Below are positions 36,601 to 43,791 of a stretch of DNA of 64,000 nt, in pieces (the stretch's first letter is position 1; every line of letters begins with the position of its first letter). Source of the DNA: Colius striatus (lineage: Eukaryota > Chordata > Aves > Coliiformes > Coliidae); contig NC_084760.1 in assembly GCF_028858725.1 (NCBI RefSeq), forward strand, positions 65,291,867-65,355,866, in the 5' to 3' direction. The position numbers and the translations under genes were made by a program. The notes under the pieces were generated by a model, which was not told where the DNA came from, made no database searches, and worked only from the letters and a program-made list of their open reading frames with translations.

Positions 36601-39600
36601 TAAGGAGACCCCTTGCTTTTGTCAGTCCAACAAAACCTAACTGTGTGGTGGTGCTGGACTTGGTGTTACTACAGGGATATCAGCCACTGGTTGCTGTTGG
36701 TTACCTACCATGATTTTGTCCATCTTGGGAGAGATGTGAGCACTGTTGGTGCTGCTCAGGTGCTTACTGAGAGCCAGCACAGCCCAGACAGAACAGACAA
36801 AGGTTGGGAATCGTAGAATAGTAGGGGTTGGAAGGGACCTCTAGAGACCATCCAGCCCTAGCCCCTGCTAAAGCAGGTTCCCCTCCATCAGGTCACACAG
36901 GAACGTGTCCTGTTTGGAAACCTCCAGAGAAGGGGACTCCACACCCTCCCTGGGCAGCCTGTGCCAGGGCTTCCTCACCTCAACACCAAAGAAGTTTCTC
37001 CTTGTCCTGTCGCTGGAGACTACAGAAAAAAGTGTCACCCCATCCTCCTGACACCCATTCTTTAGGCACTTATAAGTGTTAATGAGGTCCCCCCTCAGTC
37101 TCCTCATCTCCAGGCCAAACAGTCCCTGGTCCTGCAGCCTTTCCTCATAAGTAAGATGCCCTAATCACCTTTGTAGCCCTTTGCTGGACTGTCTCTAGAA
37201 GTTCTCATGAGCTGGGGATGGCAGAGGGAAATGGGATATGATGTGTGGCAGGTCATGCAGCTGAAGCTCAGGAGGTACTGTGAGCTGCCTAACCCACCCT
37301 ACCCTGCTCTCTGTCCTAGAGCATAGTCTGTTGTGCCTCAGAGCAAAAAGCAGCGGGCTGGCACCCTTCCTGCTGCTGACCACCCACATGTCTTTGCTGT
37401 AGGTTACTACTTCACCGGGGATGGTGCTTACAGGACCAAGAAAGGCTATTACCAGATAACGGGGCGCATGGATGATGTCATTAACGTCAGTGGACACAGG
37501 CTGGGAACGGCAGAGATAGAAGATGCAATGGTAAGTTCCAGGCAGGCAAAGGTCTCTTAGCAGTCCCTGTCCCTGTGGGGCAGGGCAGACCTTTCAAAGC
37601 AACTTTATGAATGTAAACAAGCACAGGGACTCTTGCCTTCAAAGCACTGCCTCTGCACACACACAGCTTGATGCATAACATGTAGCAATGTGCAAAAGGA
37701 AACAGCTTGTTCCTTCCACTCTGCCAACACCTAACCTCTGTTTCCCAAATCTGTGGTTCTTGCTCGTCTGAAGTAGCTGAGTATGCCTGAGAATTCAGCA
37801 GGGTTAAATATGAAGCAACCTTGATTCATGTCAGCTGCAAAGCTAGCCTATCATTCTTAGAGAAAATAATATTAGCTCAGGGAATTGAAAACAAAAAGTT
37901 CTCACAGCATTTATCTTCAAAGCTTGACCTGAATGTTTATTTCTGTATTATGTGCCTTGCCTGCAGATGGCACTTAAATGTGATGCTTGATAAACCTGAA
38001 CTGTGTTCACATGGCACACAGGATCCTCTCTGAGTTATATTTTTTGTCTATGGGTTTCTGACTGTAGATACAGGAACCAGTTCCCCTCTCACTTTATGTA
38101 TGTATAGCTGCAGATATATTTATATGCTTAGCTTGCCCTGTGATGTTTTCTTTCATATTTTAATCTAATTGAAGATTGCATGATCCAGTCCTTGGTGTGA
38201 GATGTAGATATGCAATTTCTTCTGGTCTGTACACCCGAATTGTCTTCTTACTGCAGAAGAATGTTAAATTGAACTCTGAAGTGTGACAGAACAAAGCACT
38301 GTTGTGTAGCATAATAATGCAAATACGCAAAATAGCCCTTCCCCCTTCTGGGAAGACGAGGAAGCCTGGTTTTTCCCTGCCTTCTGGTGTGCTTTAGGCA
38401 CTTAGAAATACCAGTCAAATGTGAACTGTGATGTTGGCAGCTTCAGTTTTGCTCTGCTGGCAACTGTTCTCTGTGGCGCAGAGCAATGCAGGACTGATTT
38501 TGCATGTGATTTGGCCATGGCCAGTCACCACCCAGGCCTGTAGACGTGCACACACAAGAGCACAAAGAGAAAGCAGGTTTCCAGCTGGTGCAAATTCAGC
38601 TGGATGTGCAGTGTATGCCAGGGTACTTCTTGGTGTGTTTAGATGCGGAGCCAACTCAGTGAGTAAATGCCACTCCCAGAGACATGGCCGTAGCTGCAGC
38701 CACCAGCTGACCATGCAGTAGGAAGGCAGCATCCAGTTTTCCTGCTGTGCTTTCAGCAGGGTGTGCCAAGGGGAGGGTGAGATAGGCGAGATGTTTTGTT
38801 CCTAGAGCAGCTGGCTCAGGCTCTTCAGGGCTTCAAGCAGTTGTTACGCTCCATGTGTTTTTGTTTCACTTTTTGTGAAGGCTGATCACCCAGAGGTCCC
38901 TGAGACAGCTGTGATTGGGTATCCACACAAGATCAAAGGAGAAGGTATGTGAAAAGCAGTGTCCTGACATGACACTTATGTACACTTTCCCTAATTTCTA
39001 ACCTGGGCTGCATGTTAGGAGGTGCCTAGGGCATGGGAGGGCACATAGCCTTAGTTTGATTGAGCCCCAAGAGGCAAAGAGAGCCATGAAAATAACTGCA
39101 TCTTCCTGGGCTGGGTGCAAGTGTTATTCCCTAAACTTGTTTTATGTAGTGTTTACCTATGTGACAGAGGTGAACAAAATTTGTGTTGGGCAGATTTTGA
39201 TCCCAGTGACACTTGGCAATTTATTTTGAGTTGTCATTGTCACTGAGATCTGTCTGGTCCGTAGATGTCTGTCTTGCCATTTGAGTGACCATCCTTGGTC
39301 TTGCCAGCCAGGATCTAATACAAGGTGTCGTGGCTTCTCTGGAATGTGTCCAGTTCTGGGGCCCTCAGTTCAGAAAGGACAGGGAGCTGCTGGAGGGAGT
39401 TCAGCACAGGGCCACCAAGATGAGGAGGGGGATGGAGCATCTCCCTTACGATGAAAGGCTGAGAGAGCTGGGGCTCTTTAGCTTGGAGGAGACTGAGGGG
39501 TGACCTCATAAATGTTTACAAATATGTAAAGGGCAGGTGTCAGGAGGATGGAGCCAGGCTGTTCTCAGTGATGTCCAATGATAGGACAAGGGGCAAGCTG

Positions 39601-41790
39601 GAACACAAGAGGTTCCAAAGAACTACAAGGAAGAATCTTTTCCGTGTTCAGGTGAGGGAGCACTGGAACAGGCTGCCCAGATGGGTTGTGGAAGTCTCCT
39701 TCTCTGGGGACATTCCAAACCCACCTGGATGAGTCCCTGTGTGACCTACTGTAGGTGGTCCTGCTCTGGCAAGGGGATTGGTCTGGATGATATCTCGAGG
39801 TCCCTTCCAACCCTTAAGATTCTGTGATTCTGTGATTCTATGATTCTGCTCATTTGTCTTCCAGGTGCCTTTGCTTTCATAGTGCTAAAGGAACAGACAG
39901 CTCATATAGACCGTGTCAAAGAAGAGCTCAAAACCATAGTGGCTTCCAAGATAGCGAAATATGCAGTGCCTGACCACATTTTGGTGAGTGGGAGACTGTA
40001 AGGGGTGCCAGGAGCAGGGATAGCTCACTGAGAAAAGCTCACCTGCCTGCCTGGAGTGCTGCTGTTGTCCCTCTCTGGCCGGATAAAGCAGCACTAGCAT
40101 TAGCTGAGGTAGGGGAGGGCATGTGCAGTGGTCTACATCTGCTCCCTCCCCATGCGTGCAGATCAGCAGAGGGGTGACCAGAGAGTCAGTGGGATATTAC
40201 AGCAGCTTCAGCTTGCAGAGCACCTCCTCTGTGGGGCTGTTACAGAGCTTGAGAGCTGCTCCGTTTAGAATCATAGAATCATTTTAGTTAGAAAAGACCT
40301 TCAGATCCAACCACTAACCTCACACTGCTGAGCACACCACTAAACCATGTCCCTCAGCTACACAGCTTTTCAATATCTCTAGGGATGGGGACTCCATCAC
40401 CTCCCTGTGCAGCGTGGGCCAATGGTTAACGGCCTTGTCAGTGAAAAAGTTCTTCCTAATGTCCAATCTAAACCTCCTCTGGTGCAACTTGAGCTTATTT
40501 CCTCTTGTCTTATCACTTGTTACTTGGAAGAAGAGATGGATTCCCACCTCTGTACAACCCCCTTGCAGGTAGTTACAGAGAGTGTTCATGTCTCCCCTCA
40601 GCCTCTTCTTCTCCAGGCTAAACATCCCCAGCCCCCTCAGCTGCTCCTCATCAGACTTGTACTCCAGACCCTTCCCTGGCTTCGTTGCCTGTCTCTGGAC
40701 ATGCTCCGGTACCTCAATGTCTTTCTTGTAGTAGGCCAAGTGCTGAACAACCCTTTAAATGGGTTGCACAGAGAGCATTGAGAACACTGTGCTTGGCAAG
40801 AGCTTTGGCAGAGGGGACCTCCAGGCCCACCCTGTGCCTCAAGACGTGCTCAATGTCCCCATTTACCATGCAGCAATGTTACTGCTCCATGCAGCTCCAG
40901 AACTTGCAGGTTTGCAAGGAAACACCTCCTATTTCCCTGTGTTTGTGGTGAGTGATCTTGCAGAGAAGCCCTATAATTCTTTCCTCATGTGTTAGTTAAC
41001 CCTCTGGAGTTTTGTGCCTGCTCGGCTAATCATGTAGCAAAGTGTGAGACCTGCTAACATCTCTGTTCAGTTCCTGAGAACTCCGTATGAGGCTCAGGTT
41101 TATGCTAAAGCCTTTGAGCCTGCTGCTGAGTCCCTTGCCAGAAGTGTAGCCAAGACATTCATCATTCTTCAGGTTATAAAGTCAGGCGTGTATGCTGGCA
41201 GATATAATGAGCAGACAGGAGTAATCCCTTGAGTAGGAGACCCTGTAGCTGGTGTGCAGTATTTTGTGCTTTATATTCCTGGCCTACTGTGTCATCGTCA
41301 GTACCTGAATTTTCAAGTCTAACTGGCGTCAGTAGTTCATTGAGGACCTGGTTGTCCAAAGAGCTATGTATCCTGCAGCACCCAGCCTGCAGATACACAG
41401 CAATGAGTAAGTGGGGAGTGAAGTCCACTTAAATAAGAATAACATTTTTAGCAGAAGGAATGGATGCTAGTGACATTCCTTTTCTTAGATATAAACTAGT
41501 GTGCTTAGATATAAACTAGTCTAGTAATTCCCAGAAGCCTCAAAGGAGCTGTGGCCATGAGGTAGTGTACCAGGCTTGGGACAGTTCAGCCAGATGTGTC
41601 TTTCCCATCTCTGCAGGTGGTGAAACGTCTTCCTAAAACCCGATCAGGGAAGATCATGAGAAGGCTACTGAGGAAAGTAGTCACTGAACAATCAAGCAAC
41701 ATGGGAGATGTCACTACCCTTGATGATCCGACTGTTGTCAAGGAGATACTGGATGCTTACCAGAAATACAAGGAGAAGAGCTCCTCATAA
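7682..41790 (+). CDS. ACSS1: Acetyl-CoA synthetase 2-like, mitochondrial (ACSS1), 14 coding exons
   Basis: Makes acetyl-CoA from acetate, ATP and CoA through acetyl-AMP in the mitochondrial matrix. Coding exons: 7682-7979, 10826-10922, 21781-21980, 23429-23604, 26261-26413, 27931-28078, 29447-29584, 30167-30259, 34354-34466, 35243-35369, 37403-37530, 38881-38944, 39865-39983, 41617-41790. They sum to 2028 nt (675 residues plus stop); human ACSS1 is about 689. All introns are GT-AG and all phases agree. Visible motifs of the ANL adenylate-forming family: P-loop [11 protein letters not shown] (281-291), VDTWWQTETGG (428-438) with the acetate-pocket tryptophan, YFTGDGAYR (517-525), hinge-region [13 protein letters not shown] (535-547), and PKTRSGK (624-630), whose last lysine is the catalytic one regulated by acetylation and SIRT3 in mammals. 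The Arg/Ala-rich, acid-poor N-terminus is a matrix-targeting peptide. No key residue is missing. ACSS2 (cytosolic) is excluded by the presequence and the closer match to ACSS1. Confidence 0.97.
7980..10825 (+). other. ACSS1 intron 1
   Basis: GT-AG, 2.8 kb. It starts inside the CpG island and becomes ordinary sequence after about 8250. Only short chance open frames are present; no repeat or RNA gene was recognised. Confidence 0.75.
10826..10922 (+). CDS. ACSS1: ACSS1 coding exon 2
   Basis: Residues 100-131 plus two bases. Reads [20 protein letters not shown], the strongly conserved start of the AMP-binding domain in ACS enzymes. Acceptor TTTTCTTACAG, donor CAG|GTATGG. Confidence 0.96.
13825..13858. 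repeat. Perfect inverted repeat, 13-bp arms
   Basis: TCCAAACATCTTT at 13825-13837 is exactly the reverse complement of AAAGATGTTTGGA at 13846-13858, leaving an 8-base loop. It lies in ACSS1 intron 2. No function can be assigned. Confidence 0.9.
15669..15696. repeat. (TG)14 microsatellite
   Basis: Uninterrupted TG dinucleotides, 14 copies, in ACSS1 intron 2. Probably length-polymorphic. Confidence 0.95.
18217..18400 (-). mobile_element. CR1 retroposon fragment (ACSS1 intron 2)
   Basis: Begins with a reversed CR1 terminus ('cacaaaatcacagcatcc') and follows the reversed 3' region ('gacctctagagatcatccagcccaac', 'tccagagaaggagacttcacaccctccctaggcagcctatgcc'). It is truncated after about 180 bases. 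Confidence 0.88.
21274..21650 (-). mobile_element. CR1 retroposon fragment (ACSS1 intron 2, before exon 3)
   Basis: Reversed CR1 3' end ('tcacagaatcacagg', 'ttggaagggacctctagagaccattcagtcc') followed by decayed coding remnant of the reverse-transcriptase C-terminus. It ends about 130 bases before exon 3. It is close in sequence to the oppositely oriented copy at 28165-28875. Confidence 0.9.
21781..21980 (+). CDS. ACSS1: ACSS1 coding exon 3
   Basis: Completes the codon for Arg132 and runs to residue 198 plus one base. Holds [20 protein letters not shown] and [20 protein letters not shown], hallmark blocks of acetyl-CoA synthetases. Acceptor TGTGCCGCAG, donor ACT|GTAAGT. Confidence 0.97.
21981..23428 (+). 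other. ACSS1 intron 3
   Basis: GT-AG, 1.4 kb. Apart from a diverged CR1-like stretch (23033-23250) and a T-run near 22569 nothing was recognised. Confidence 0.7.
23033..23250 (+). mobile_element. Diverged CR1-like fragment (ACSS1 intron 3)
   Basis: Phrases 'taggctggacattgggaaagacttcct', 'atgggttggaggtgatggactagataacctctggaggttccagcct' follow the order of a CR1 3' region. It is more diverged than the other copies and has lost a clean terminal microsatellite, which suggests an older insertion or another subfamily. Confidence 0.65.
23429..23604 (+). CDS. ACSS1: ACSS1 coding exon 4
   Basis: Residues 199-257. Includes [20 protein letters not shown] and the segment ending DCDIPLEE. Acceptor TCTCTTTTTAG, donor GAG|GTATGT; ends in phase 0. 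Confidence 0.97.
23605..26260 (+). other. ACSS1 intron 4
   Basis: GT-AG, 2.7 kb, unique sequence by eye. Short open frames only; no repeat or RNA gene recognised. Confidence 0.65.
26261..26413 (+). CDS. ACSS1: ACSS1 coding exon 5: ATP P-loop
   Basis: Residues 258-308. Contains [19 protein letters not shown], the ATP/AMP-binding signature (P-loop at 281-291) and the conserved [13 protein letters not shown]. Acceptor TTTTTCCTTAG, donor AAG|GTAACT; phase 0 at both ends. Confidence 0.97.
26414..27930 (+). other. ACSS1 intron 5
   Basis: GT-AG, 1.5 kb, with no recognisable element. Confidence 0.65.
27931..28078 (+). CDS. ACSS1: ACSS1 coding exon 6
   Basis: Residues 309-357 plus one base. Reads [20 protein letters not shown] and [14 protein letters not shown], lining the substrate site in the family. 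Acceptor ATCTTTGCAG, donor CAG|GTAAGG. Confidence 0.97.
28165..28875 (+). mobile_element. CR1 retroposon, longest copy in the window (ACSS1 intron 6)
   Basis: About 0.7 kb covering the C-terminal part of the CR1 reverse-transcriptase frame and the start of the 3' region. Readable remnants include [34 protein letters not shown] and [18 protein letters not shown], with a stop and a frame change near 28550. It is truncated at both ends: the usual 3' tail with the ATTCTRTG repeat is absent and a G-run follows. Not active. Confidence 0.93.
28927..28952 (+). repeat. Poly-G tract (24 G in 26 bases)
   Basis: Two A residues interrupt an otherwise pure G run on the sense strand of ACSS1 intron 6, about 50 bases past the CR1 copy. 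It could form a G-quadruplex in RNA or the non-template strand. Such tracts are also prone to assembly error. Confidence 0.9.
29447..29584 (+). CDS. ACSS1: ACSS1 coding exon 7
   Basis: Residues 358-403 plus one base. Reads [20 protein letters not shown] and ends SLKTLGS. Acceptor GATTTTGCAG, donor CAG|GTAAGG. The exon is 138 nt. Confidence 0.97.
29585..34353 (+). other. ACSS1 introns 7 and 8 (split by exon 8)
   Basis: Intron 7 (29585-30166) and intron 8 (30260-34353, 4.1 kb) are GT-AG. No retroposon was recognised in either, so intron 8 is a long repeat-poor stretch. The open frames in it are short and unlike known proteins. Confidence 0.6.
30167..30259 (+). CDS. ACSS1: ACSS1 coding exon 8: start of the WWQTETGG motif
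   Basis: Residues 404-434 plus one base. Reads [10 protein letters not shown] and LVDTWWQT; the next exon supplies ETGG. The second tryptophan (432) corresponds to the residue that limits the acyl pocket to acetate in characterised ACS enzymes. Acceptor TTGGTCTAG, donor CAG|GTAAAA. Confidence 0.97.
34354..34466 (+). CDS. ACSS1: ACSS1 coding exon 9
   Basis: Residues 435-472. Reads [14 protein letters not shown] and [17 protein letters not shown]. Acceptor ATTCTTCCAG, donor AAT|GTGAGT; ends in phase 0. Confidence 0.97.
34467..35242 (+). other. ACSS1 intron 9
   Basis: GT-AG, 0.8 kb. Near 35002-35020 'attctataattctatg' resembles a CR1 tail, but no CR1 body precedes it. Confidence 0.6.
35243..35369 (+). 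CDS. ACSS1: ACSS1 coding exon 10
   Basis: Residues 473-514 plus one base. Reads [20 protein letters not shown] and YFKAYP. Acceptor GAACCTGCAG, donor CAG|GTAAGG. Confidence 0.97.
36810..37205 (-). mobile_element. CR1 retroposon fragment (ACSS1 intron 10)
   Basis: Reversed 3' end ('tcgtagaatagtaggggttggaagggacctctagagaccatccagccc') and about 300 bases of the reversed body ending 'tttgtagccctttgctggactgtctctag'. It is close in sequence to the copies at 21274-21650 (same strand) and 28165-28875 (opposite strand). Confidence 0.92.
37403..37530 (+). CDS. ACSS1: ACSS1 coding exon 11: hinge between the two domains
   Basis: Residues 515-557. Contains [10 protein letters not shown] and [20 protein letters not shown], the motif around the aspartate on which the small C-terminal domain swings between adenylation and thioesterification states. 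Acceptor TTTGCTGTAG, donor ATG|GTAAGT. Confidence 0.97.
37531..38880 (+). other. ACSS1 intron 11
   Basis: GT-AG, 1.35 kb, no recognisable element. Confidence 0.6.
38881..38944 (+). CDS. ACSS1: ACSS1 coding exon 12
   Basis: Residues 558-578 plus one base, only 64 nt. Reads [20 protein letters not shown], part of the C-terminal lid domain. Acceptor TTTTGTGAAG, donor AAG|GTATGT. Confidence 0.96.
39336..39848 (+). mobile_element. CR1 retroposon fragment abutting ACSS1 exon 13
   Basis: A 0.5-kb + strand CR1 3' portion ('tgtccagttctggggccctcag', 'gagagctggggctctttagcttgg') ending 'aggtcccttccaacccttaagattctgtgattctgtgattctatgattctg', with four tail units. The tail stops 16 bases before exon 13, so the branch-point region of intron 12 overlaps CR1 sequence. 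Confidence 0.95.
39865..39983 (+). CDS. ACSS1: ACSS1 coding exon 13
   Basis: Residues 579-618. Reads [10 protein letters not shown] and ends [13 protein letters not shown]. The acceptor (TTGTCTTCCAG) begins only 16 bases after the 3' end of a CR1 element. At 119 nt its omission would shift the frame into exon 14. Confidence 0.96.
40267..40750 (-). mobile_element. CR1 retroposon fragment (ACSS1 intron 13)
   Basis: Reversed terminus 'agaatcatagaatcattttagttagaaaagacctt' followed by the reversed body. On the - strand it reads remnants such as [18 protein letters not shown] and [13 protein letters not shown]. It has 'ccactaaaccatgtccctcag', typical of a different CR1 subfamily from the 36810 copy. 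Confidence 0.93.
41484..41520. repeat. Short tandem duplication (17-base unit)
   Basis: The 17-base unit at 41484-41500 recurs exactly at 41504-41520, separated by GTG. It lies in ACSS1 intron 13 about 100 bases before exon 14. Confidence 0.9.
41617..41790 (+). CDS. ACSS1: ACSS1 coding exon 14: catalytic lysine and C-terminus
   Basis: Residues 619-675 and the TAA stop. Reads [20 protein letters not shown]; Lys630 is the invariant lysine of the adenylation half-reaction. The acidic-lysine-rich tail ends YKEKSSS. Acceptor CATCTCTGCAG. Confidence 0.97.
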   Translation: MVKRLPKTRSGKIMRRLLRKVVTEQSSNMGDVTTLDDPTVVKEILDAYQKYKEKSSS

Positions 41791-43115
41791 CAGGCCTCTG
41801 GAAATGTGGAACGTCTCAAATAACCAGGCAGACAACATAGTTGTCTCTTGGTGTGTTTTCTAAAAACACCGTTCCCTTCTAGGGAGCAAGATTTTACACT
41901 CCACAACGTATTTTGAGATGCACAAAGTCAGGAGCAATCTGCAGCTTTGCACAGTCAGTAAGTTTCCTGTCATTGCTTTTAGGGCTGTTGTAGAGCATTG
42001 GTGATAGCTCTGATGGAATTTAATACTAGCTGAAGCAAGCTGCAGATGTTAATGTTTCTCATTTTAATGTTACTGTACAGGGATATGTTTTTATACAATA
42101 CTTTTGCTGTTTTAAAATAGACTTCTTCGATTTTTCCTTCAGCTTGGACATCTGAGTTCAAGCAGCTGTATTTCACTGCAACTGTTGTGCCTTTCCAGCA
42201 ATAGTGGATATTCCAGTAGATGTTTCATGTATGTTACTAGAGAAATGAGGAGGACATGACTAGTCTGGTAATTCTTTCCTGTGTTTACCTGGTTGTTGTA
42301 ATACCTCCTTTAACTTTCCACTTAAGGATTCATTTCTACCACTGTATGTCCTGGGACTTGCCAGAGATGGTGAACCTATGTCTCTTCATGCCCCACTTAG
42401 GCAACCCAGCACTAGCACTTCCAGCTGCAAATCTGGAAACTCCAAAGCCTACCTACATGTCCTCAATGCATTGCGTGGGAGGGGTCTGGTCCCACATGTT
42501 TTTATTCTGCCTTGAGAAACTGAGATCACTACCTGGGCTTTTCAAATAACAGCTCTCTTCTTCATTGCTGATGACAACTGAATCAGTGTTGTCCAGTGTG
42601 GTTCAATTCTGCCTGTTAACAATGGGGGTCTACAAGTGGTAGTTCCACGAAGAGGAAGGTAGTGCCTTTTAATGATAGCATTCCAGACCAGCAACCTCAG
42701 AACTGCAGGGAACAGTAGCCTTTGTCTTTCATATACTTTCCAAATTGGAACTAACATGTTCAGTGCTTTATTTCTGGACTCGTTTTATCATTAACACATT
42801 TTGATTGAAGCGCTTCTTATATTTGTGTTTTTCAGAAGAATTTGTTAGTAGGTCTCCTGTCCTCCTACAGCACTGGAGGTCATGGAAAAGCCTGTAGGTG
42901 CTGAACACCACTGCTAAATTTGGTTCAAACTGGCTGAAAGTGGTGGTTGGACAGACCACAGAGCCTGCCAGGAAGGTATAGGGGAGAACTCCAGCTCTCT
43001 CCATAGGTGCAAAAACTCAAGGTATATGCCAGTGTAGCATTGCATGGTGCCAATCCTGGAAGTGTATGCCACAGATGCTCAGGCAGAGCTTCTCCATCTT
43101 AACCTTCCACAGCCA
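41791..43115 (+). other. ACSS1 3' untranslated and flanking region
   Basis: Follows the ACSS1 stop. No AATAAA was seen in the first 2 kb, so the transcript end is unclear. Candidate variant signals are ATTAAA at 43786-43791 and 45164-45169. No other gene is visible. Confidence 0.5.
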
Positions 43116-43280
43116 AGTGAACAGGCTGCCCAGATGGGTTGTGGAGTCTCCTTCTCTGGAGACATTCAGACCCCACCTGGACAAGGTCCTGTGTGACCTA
43201 CGTGGTCCTGCTCTGTCAGGGGGATTGGAGCAGATTATCTTTCAAAGGTCCCTTCCATCACTTAAGATTCTGTGATTCTT
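43116..43280 (+). mobile_element. CR1 retroposon fragment, 3' end
   Basis: A short terminal piece: 'gaacaggctgcccagatgggttgtggagtctcc', 'ctgtgtgacctacgtggtcctgctctg', then 'aaggtcccttccatcacttaagattctgtgattct'. It resembles the 39336-39848 copy. Confidence 0.92.
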
Positions 43281-43785
43281 CAACTGCTAACCATCCATTC
43301 CAGTACTGTTTCTGGGCTCACTCCATCAAACCTTGCAGTCCTGCCTCTGTCTTTCTTAGGTGATAGTCTGCTTAGTTTCACAGAGCTGTGTAAACCCCTC
43401 AGTAATTGGCAGAATCACCAATTTTTGCCCTAGTTTTTCAGAGGTGACTTATTGCTGAATCTAACTGGAGCAGCACTGCCTTTTCCAGCGGGAATGTGTG
43501 CTGGAAAGACAATCTGTGCACCTAACTGGGGGGAAAGGCAAGAAAAAAATGGCTAGGTGATGCTGGGGGACTGAGAGAGAAGTGATGAGATGTTTGGCCA
43601 GCAGATAATTCTGGTACCAGGGGAAGCAGGCTCCTGGCAGTACAATGTGTTCTCAAAGACAGGCGTGTTATCTTAGATCCCAGAGTTCCTCTGAGTACAC
43701 TAGCTGCATTCGCTTATTCTTTTTAGAAACATTTCTTTTAAATGTCTCTAGGGACTGGGCAATTCAGTAGGGACTATCAGGCTTC

Positions 43786-43791
43786 ATTAAA
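43786..43791 (+). terminator. Possible polyadenylation signal (ATTAAA) for ACSS1
   Basis: First plausible variant hexamer seen after the ACSS1 stop, 2.0 kb downstream. Support is only the hexamer and position; a second candidate lies at 45164-45169. Confidence 0.25.

Noticed and set aside
40407..40781. 124-codon + strand open frame
   Set aside because: It lies antisense to a CR1 fragment; the real remnant reading is on the - strand.
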